From Cherax quadricarinatus (taxonomy: Eukaryota > Arthropoda > Malacostraca > Decapoda > Parastacidae), in assembly GCF_038502225.1 (NCBI RefSeq), contig NC_091298.1:45882234-45946233 (forward strand): a stretch of 64,000 bases of DNA, written 5' to 3'. Each line of letters opens with the position of its first letter. Positions within the stretch are counted from its first letter, which is position 1. Both the position numbers and the translations under genes were made by a program. The notes beneath the pieces were generated by a model. It ran no database searches, was not told the DNA's origin, and saw nothing but the letters and a program-made list of their open reading frames with translations. Shown here in pieces: positions 56,301 to 64,000 of the stretch.

Positions 56301-59300
56301 TCAGTATTATTGTATGAGTGAAGGTCAGTATTATTGTATGAGTGAAGGTCAGTATTATTGTATGAGTGAAGGTCAGTATTATATGAGTGAAGGTCAGTAT
56401 TATTATATGAGTGAAGGTCAGTATTATTGTATGAGTGAAGGTTAGTATTATATGAGTGAAGGTCAGTATTATTGTATGAGTGAAGGTCAGTATTATATGA
56501 GTGAAGGTCAGTATTATTATACGAGTGAAGGTCAATATTATTGTATGAGTGAAGGTCAGTATTATTATATGAATGAAGGTCAGTATTATTGTATGAGTGA
56601 AGGTCAGTATTATTGTATGAGTGAAGGTCAGTATTATTATATGAGTGAAGGTCAGTATTATTGCATGAGTGAAGGTCAGTATTATTATACAGGTGAAGGT
56701 CAGTACTATTGCATGAGTGAAGGTCAGTATTATTATACGAGTGAAGGTCAGTATTATTGTATGAGTGAAGGTCAGTATTATACGAGTGAAGGTCAGTATT
56801 ATTGTATGAGTGAAGGTCAGTATTATTATACGAGTGAAGGTCAGTATTACTGTATGAGTGAAGGTCAGTATTATTGTATGTGTGAAGGTCAGTATTATTG
56901 TATGAGTGAAGGTCAGTATTATTGTATGAGTGAAGGTCAGTATTATTGTATGAGTGAAGGTCAGTATTATTGTATGAGTGAAGGTCAGTATTATTGTATG
57001 AGTGAAGGTCAGTATTATTGTATGAGTGAAGGTCAGTATTATTGTATGAGTGAAGGTCAGTATTATTATATGAGTGAAGGTCAGTATTATTGTATGAGTG
57101 AAGGTCAGTATTACTGTATGAGTGAAGGTCAGTATTATTATACAAGTGAAGGTCAGTATTATTGTATGAGTGAAGGTCAGTATTATTATATGAGTGAAGG
57201 TCAGTATTATTATATGCGTGAAGGTCAGTATTATTGTACGAGTGAAGGTCAGTATTATATGAGTGAAGGTCAGTATTATTGTATGAGTGAAGGTCAGTAT
57301 TATTATATGAGTGAAGGTCAGTATTATTGTATGAGTGAAGGTCAGTATTATATGAGTGAAGGTCAGTATTATTACATGAGTGAAGGTCAGTATTATTGTA
57401 TGAGTGAAGGTCAGTATTATATGAGTGAAGGTCAGTATTATTGTATGTGAAGGGCAGTATTATGTGAGTGAAGGTCAGTATTATTGTATGAGTGAAGGTC
57501 AGTATTATATGAGTGAAGGTCAGTATTATTGTATGAGTGAAGGTCAGTATTATATGAGTGAAGGTCAGTATTATTGTATGAGTGAAGGTCAGTATTATTG
57601 TATGAGTGAAGGTCAGTATTATATGAGTGAAGGTCAGTATTATTGTATGAGTGAAGGTCAGTATTATATGAGTGAAGGTCAGTATTATTATACGAGTGAA
57701 GGTCAGTATTATTGTATGAGTGAAGGTCAGTATTATTGTATGAGTGAAGGTCAGTATTATATGAGTGAAGGTCAGTATTATTGTATGAGTGAAGGTCAGT
57801 ATTATATGAGTGAATGTCAGTATTATTATATGAGTGAAGGTCAGTATTATATGAGTGAAGGTCAGTATTATTGTATGAGTGAAGGTCAGTATTATTGTAT
57901 GAGTGAAGGTCAGTATTATATGAGTGAAGGTCAGTATTATTGTATGAGTGAAGGTCAGTATTATATGAGTGAAGGTGAGTATTATTGTATGAGTGAAGGT
58001 CAGTATTATATGAGTGAAGGTCAGTATTATTGTATGAGTGAAGGTCAGTATTATATGAGTGAAGGTCAGTATTATTGTATGAGTGAAGGTCAGTATTATA
58101 TGAGTGAAGGTCAGTATTATTACATTAGTGAAGGTCTGTATTATTGTATGAGTGAAGGTCAGTATTATTGTATGAGTGAACGTCAGTATTATATGAGTGA
58201 AGGTCAGTATTATCATATGAGTGAAGGTCAGTATTATTGTATGAGTGAAGGTCAGTATTATATGAGTGAAGGTCAGTATTATTGTATGAGTGAAGGTCAG
58301 TATTATATGAGTGAAGGTCAGTATTATTATACGAGTAAAGGTCAGGACTATTGTATGAGTGAAGGTTAGTATTATTATATGAGTGAAGGTCAGTATTATT
58401 GTATGAGTGAAGGTCAGTATTATTGTATGAGTGAAGGTCAGTATTATTATATGAGTGAAGGTCAGTATTATTGCATGAGTGAAGGTCAGTATTATTATAC
58501 GGGTGAAGGTCAGCATTATTGCATGAGTGAAGGTCAGTATTATTATACGAGTGAAGGTCAGTATTATGGTATGAGTGAAGGTCAGTATTATACGAGTGAA
58601 GGTCAGTATTATTGTATGAGTGAAGGTCAGTATTATTGTATGAGTGAAGGTCAGTATTATTGTATGAGTGAAGGTCAGTATTATATGAGTGAAGGTCAGT
58701 ATTATTATATGAGTGAAGGTCAGTATTATTGTATGAGTGAAGGTTAGTATTATATGAGTGAAGGTCAGTATTATTGTATGAGTGAAGGTCAGTATTATAT
58801 GAGTGAAGGTCAGTATTATTATACGAGTGAAGGTCAATATTATTGTATGAGTGAAGGTCAGTATTATTATATGAGTGAAGGTCAGTATTATTGTATGAGT
58901 GAAGGTCAGTATTATTGTATGAGTGAAGGTCAGTATTATTATATGAGTGAAGGTCAGTATTATTGCATGAGTGAAGGTCAGTATTATTATACAGGTGAAG
59001 GTCAGTACTATTGCATGAGTGAAGGTCAGTATTATTATACGAGTGAAGGTCAGTATTATTGTATGAGTGAAGGTCAGTATTATACGAGTGAAGGTCAGTA
59101 TTATTGTATGAGTGAAGGTCAGTATTATTATACGAGTGAAGGTCAGTATTACTGTATGAGTGAAGGTCAGTATTATTGTATGTGTGAAGGTCAGTATTAT
59201 TGTATGAGTGAAGGTCAGTATTATTGTATGAGTGAAGGTCAGTATTATTGTATAAGTGAAGGTCAGTATTATTGTATGAGTGAAGGTCAGTATTATTGTA

Positions 59301-62300
59301 TGAGTGAAGGTCAGTATTATTGTATGAGTGAAGGTCAGTATTATTGTATGAGTGAAGGTCAGTATTATTGTATGAGTCGAGGTCAGTATTATTATACGAG
59401 TGAAGGTCAGTATTATTGTATGAGTCAAGGTCAGTATTATTGTATGAGTGAAGGTCAGTATTATTATATGAGTGAAGGTCAGTATTATTGTATGAGTGAA
59501 GGTCAGTATTACTGTATGAGTGAAGGTCAGTATTATTATACAAGTGAAGGTCAGTATTATTGTATGAGTGAAGGTCAGTATTACTGTATGAGTGAAGGTC
59601 AGTATTATTGTATGAGTGAAGGTCAGTATTATTGTATGAGTCAAGGTCAGTATTATACGAGTCAAGGTCAGTATTATTGTGTGAGTCAAGGTCAGTATTA
59701 TTGTATGAGTGAAGGTCAGTATTATTGTATGAGTCAAGGTCAGTATTATTGTATGAGTGAAGGTCAGTATTATTGTATGACTCAAGGTCAGTATTATTGT
59801 ATGAGTCAAGGTCAGTATTATTGTATGAGTCAAGGTCATTATTATTGTATGAGTCAAGGTCAGTATTATTGCAAGAGTGAAGGTCAGTATTATTATACGG
59901 GTGAAGGTCAGTATTATTGTATGAGTGAAGGTCAGTATTATTGTATGAGTCAAGGTCAGTATTATTGCATGAGTGAAGGTCAGTATTATTATACGAGTGA
60001 AGGTCAGTATTATTGTATGAGTCAAGGTCAGTATTATTGCATGAGTGAAGGTCAGTATTATTATACGAGTGAAGGTCAGTATTATTGTATGAGTGAAGGT
60101 CAGTATTATTGTATGAGTGAAGGTCAGTATTATATGAGTGAAGGTCAGTATTATTGTATGAGTGAAGGTCAGTATTATATGAGTGAATGTCAGTATTATT
60201 ATATGAGTGAAGGTCAGTATTATATGAGTGAAGGTCAGTATTATTGTATGAGTGAAGGTCAGTATTATTGTATGAGTGAAGGTCAGTATTATATGAGTGA
60301 AGGTCAGTATTATTGTATGAGTGAAGGTCAGTATTATATGAGTGAAGGTGAGTATTATTGTATGAGTGAAGGTCAGTATTATTATATGAGTGAAGGTCAG
60401 TATTATATGAGTGAAGGTCAGTATTATTGTATGAGTGAAGGTCAGTATTATATGAGTGAAGGTCAGTATTATTACATTAGTGAAGGTCTGTATTATTGTA
60501 TGAGTGAAGGTCAGTATTATTGTATGAGTGAACGTCAGTATTATATGAGTGAAGGTCAGTATTATTATATGAGTGAAGGTCAGTATTATTGTATGAGTGA
60601 AGGTCAGTATTATATGAGTGAAGGTCAGTATTATTGTATGAGTGAAGGTCAGTATTATATGAGTGAAGGTCAGTATTATTATACGAGTAAAGGTCAGTAC
60701 TATTGTATGAGTGAAGGTCAGTATTATTAAATGAGTGAAGGTCAGTATTATTGTATGAGTGAAGGTCAGTATTATTGTATGAGTCAAGGTCAGTATTATT
60801 ATATGAGTGAAGGTCAGTATTATTGCATGAGTGAAGGTCAGTATTATTATACGGGTGAAGGTCAGCATTATTGCATGAGTGAAGGTCAGTATTATTATAC
60901 GAGTGAAGGTCAGTATTATGGTATGAGTGAAGGTCAGTATTATACGAGTGAAGGTCAGTATTATTGTATGAGTGAAGGTCAGTATTATTGTATGAGTGAA
61001 GGTCAGTATTATTGTATGAGTGAAGGTCAGTATTATATGAGTGAAGGTCAGTATTATTATATGAGTGAAGGTCAGTATTATTGTATGAGTGAAGGTTAGT
61101 ATTATATGAGTGAAGGTCAGTATTATTGTATGAGTGAAGGTCAGTATTATATGAGTGAAGATCAGTATTATTATACGAGTGAAGGTCAATATTATTGTAT
61201 GAGTGAAGGTCAGTATTATTATATGAATGAAGGTCAGTATTATTGCATGAGTGAAGGTCAGTATTATTATACAGGTGAAGGTCAGTACTATTGCATGAGT
61301 GAAGGTCAGTATTATTATACGAGTGAAGGTCAGTATTATTGTATGAGTGAAGGTCAGTATTATTATATGAGTGAAGGTCAGTATTATTGCATGAGTGAAG
61401 GTCAGTATTATTATACAGGTGAAGGTCAGTACTATTGCATGAGTGAAGGTCAGTATTATTATACGAGTGAAGGTCAGTATTATTGTATGAGTGAAGGTCA
61501 GTATTATACGAGTGAAGGTCAGTATTATTGTATGAGTGAAGGTCAGTATTATTATACGAGTGAAGGTCAGTATTACTGTATGAGTGAAGGTCAGTATTAT
61601 TGTATGTGTGAAGGTCAGTATTATTGTATGAGTGAAGGTCAGTATTATTGTATGAGTGAAGGTCAGTATTATTGTATGAGTGAAGGTCAGTATTATTGTA
61701 TGAGTGAAGGTCAGTATTATTGTATGAGTGAAGGTCAGTATTATTGTATGAGTGAAGGTCAGTATTATTGTATGAGTGAAGGTCAGTATTATTATATGAG
61801 TGAAGGTCAGTATTATTGTATGAGTGAAGGTCAGTATTACTGTATGAGTGAAGGTCAGTATTATTATACAAGTGAAGGTCAGTATTATTGTATGAGTGAA
61901 GGTCAGTATTACTGTATGAGTGAAGGTCAGTATTATTGTATGAGTGAAGGTCAGTATTATTGTATGAGTCAAGGTCAGTATTATACGAGTCAAGGTCAGT
62001 ATTATTGTGTGAGTCAAGGTCAGTATTATTGTATGAGTGAAGGTCAGTATTATTGTATGAGTCAAGGTCAGTATTATTGTATGAGTGAAGGTCAGTATTA
62101 TTGTATGAGTGAAGGTCAGTATTATTGTATGAGTGAAGGTCAGTATTATTGTATGAGTCGAGGTCAGTATTATTATACGAGTGAAGGTCAGTATTATTGT
62201 ATGAGTGAAGGTCAGTATTACTGTATGAGTGAAGGTCAGTATTATTATACAAGTGAAGGTCAGTATTATTGTATGAGTGAAGGTCAGTATTACTGTATGA

Positions 62301-64000
62301 GTGAAGGTCAGTATTATTGTATGAGTGAAGGTCAGTATTATTGTATGAGTCAAGGTCAGTATTATACGAGTCAAGGTCAGTATTATTGTGTGAGTCAAGG
62401 TCAGTATTATTGTATGAGTGAAGGTCAGTATTATTGTATGAGTCAAGGTCAGTATTATTGTATGAGTGAAGGTCAGTATTATTGTATGACTCAAGGTCAG
62501 TATTATTGTATGAGTCAAGGTCAGTATTATTGTATGAGTCAAGGTCAGTATTATTGTATGAGTCAAGGTCAGTATTATTATACGAGTCAAGGTCAGTATT
62601 ATTGTGTGAGTCAAGGTCAGTATTATTGTATGAGTCAAGGTCAGTATTATTGCATGAGTGAAGGTCAGTATTATTATACGGGTGAAGGTCAGTATTATTG
62701 CATGAGTGAAGGTCAGTATTATTATACGAGTGAAGGTCAGTATTATTGTATGAGTGAAGGTCAGTATTATACGAGTGAAGGTCAGTATTATTGTATGAGT
62801 GAAGGTCAGTATTATTGTATGAGTGAAGGTCAGTATTATTGTATGAGTGAACGTCAGTATTATATGAGTGAAGGTCAGTATTATTGTATGAGTGAAGGTC
62901 AGTATTATATGAGTGAAGGTCAGTATTATTATACGAGTGAAGGTCAGTATTATTGTATGAGTGAAGGTCAGTATTATTATATGAGTGAAGGTCAGTATTA
63001 TTGTATGAGTGAAGGTCAGTATTATTGTATGAGTGAAGGTCAGTATTATTGTATGAGTGAAGGTCAGTATTATTATATGAGTGAAGGTCAGTATTAATGC
63101 ATGAGTGAAGATCAGTATTATTATACGGGTGAAGGTCAGTACTATTGCATGAGTGAAGGTCAGTATTATTATACGAGTGAAGGTCAGTATTATTGTATGT
63201 GTGAAGGTCAGCATTATACGAGTGAAGGTCAGTATTATTGTATGAGTGAAGGTCAGTATTATTATACGAGTGACGGTCAGTATTACTGTATGAGTGAAGG
63301 TCAGTATTATTATACGAGTGAAGGTCAGTATTATTGTATGAGTGAAGGTCAGTATTATTGTATGAGTGAAGGTCAGTATTATTGTATGAGTGAAGGTCAG
63401 TATTATTGTGTGAGTGAAGGTCAGTATTATTGTATGAGTGAAGGTCAGTATTATTGTATGAGTCAAGGTCAGTATTATTATACGAGTGAAGGTCAGTATT
63501 ATTGTATGAGTGAAGGTCAGTATTATTGTATGAGTGAAGGTCAGTATTATTGTATGAGTGAAGGTCAGTATTATTGTATGAGTGAAGGTCAGTATTACTG
63601 TATGAGTGAAAGTCAGTATTATTATACGAGTGAAGGTCAGTATTATTGTATGAGTGAAGGTCAGTATTATTGTATGAGTGAAGGTCAGTATTATTGTATG
63701 AGTCAAGGTCAGTATTATTGTATGAGTCAAGGTCAGTATTATACGAGTCAAGGTCAGTATTATTGTGTGAGTCAAGGTCAGTATTATTGTATGAGTGAAG
63801 GTCAGTATTATTGTATGAGTCAAGGTCAGTATTATTGTATGAGTGAAGGTCAGTATTATTGTATAACTCAAGGTCAGTATTATTGTATGAGTCAAGGTCA
63901 GTATTATTGTATGAGTCAAGGTTAGTATTATTATACGAGTCAAGGTCAGTATTATTGTGTGAGTCAAGGTCAGTATTATTGTATGAGTCAAGGTCAGTAT
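44354..64000. repeat. 24-bp satellite array, over 19.6 kb (about 820 units), open at the right edge
   Basis: The plus unit is TGTGAAGGTCAG then TATTATTGTATG, with a frequent AGTGAAGG start, a CTCAAGG/GTCAAGG variant and a 21-bp form lacking three bases (TATTATATGAG). Length variants are almost all multiples of three, and four of the six frames of the unit lack stops. This explains open frames up to 2,722 codons on the minus strand (THTIILTF repeats) and 940 on the plus strand (MSEGQYYC repeats), which I do not call genes. In Dscam sense it occupies the intron upstream of the exon at 44,054/44,072. Confidence 0.98.
52500..64000. repeat. Higher-order repeat domain (about 2.3-2.4 kb) within the 24-bp satellite
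   Basis: The rare marker CATTAGTGAAGGTCTG occurs at 53,396, 55,821, 58,123 and 60,475 (steps 2,425, 2,302 and 2,352). GAACGTCAG follows 55 bases later each time and recurs at 62,849 (step 2,319). ACAGGTGAAGGTCAGTAC is at 54,265, 56,689, 58,991, 61,271 and again 61,415 (a local 144-bp, 6-unit duplication). The 21-bp unit form is common only in this domain. Confidence 0.9.

Noticed and set aside
55823..63991. Open frame of 2,722 codons on the minus strand (and others of 2,272, 1,187 and 1,045 codons) across the 24-bp satellite
   Set aside because: The unit length and almost all indels are multiples of three and four of six frames of the unit have no stop, so very long open frames arise without selection. 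The frame also switches from THTIILTF to YNNTDLHS type inside one ORF, which a real protein would not tolerate.

Overview
The window looks like decapod crustacean nuclear DNA, probably crayfish or lobster (Astacidea). That call rests on recalled resemblance of several interspersed repeats (RTE-like 3' UTRs, tRNA-derived SINEs, Penelope-like 3' regions, CR1-like 3' ends) to sequence common in those genomes; no search was run. No prokaryotic gene organisation is visible. About two thirds of the 64 kb is tandem repeat and most of the rest is decayed transposon.

The one host gene I can support is a Dscam-family (immunoglobulin superfamily) adhesion receptor on the minus strand. Three consecutive exons are seen, in transcription order at 44,054 (or 44,072)-43,927, 39,522-39,378 and 37,333-37,071. 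They have matching splice phases (1 then 2) and GT/AG borders. Together they encode the end of one Ig domain, one complete Ig domain and the first half of a third. No further exon was recognised between 37,070 and position 1, nor between 44,073 and 64,000, so if the gene is intact the flanking introns are at least 37 kb and 19.9 kb.

Layout: 1-3,960 is a 28-bp satellite. 3,975-8,340 holds LINE 3' fragments, a Penelope-like segment with a hammerhead-like RNA motif, (TG)n tracts, a 1.6-kb CAG/CAA array and a tRNA-SINE. 8,345-20,196 is a 17-bp satellite containing a 3,574-bp tandem duplication. 20,200-23,300 holds a broken LINE carrying a 474-bp palindromic SINE insertion with target-site duplication, a very uniform 30-bp minisatellite and an RTE-like 3' UTR. 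23,493-31,275 holds two RTE-like LINEs head to head around a palindrome of AT microsatellites and tRNA-like sequence. 31,400-35,204 is a minus-strand CR1-like LINE with an SGNH-esterase ORF1 and an ORF2. 35,205-36,700 holds Penelope-like fragments in inverted arrangement. 37,071-44,072 is the Dscam exon region, whose introns hold five minisatellites, a broken Tc1-like transposon and LINE 3' ends. 44,354-64,000 (running off the window) is a 24-bp satellite whose last 11 kb are organised in higher-order repeats of about 2.3-2.4 kb.

The long open frames over the arrays are explained by unit lengths that are multiples of three or by units lacking stop codons, and are not annotated as genes. The observations most worth follow-up are the hammerhead-like motifs with an apparent C3U/G8A core exchange in the Penelope-like 3' regions, the intronic satellite that lacks GT and AG in the Dscam sense while carrying a branch-point-like TACTGAC in each unit, and the palindromic SINE family.
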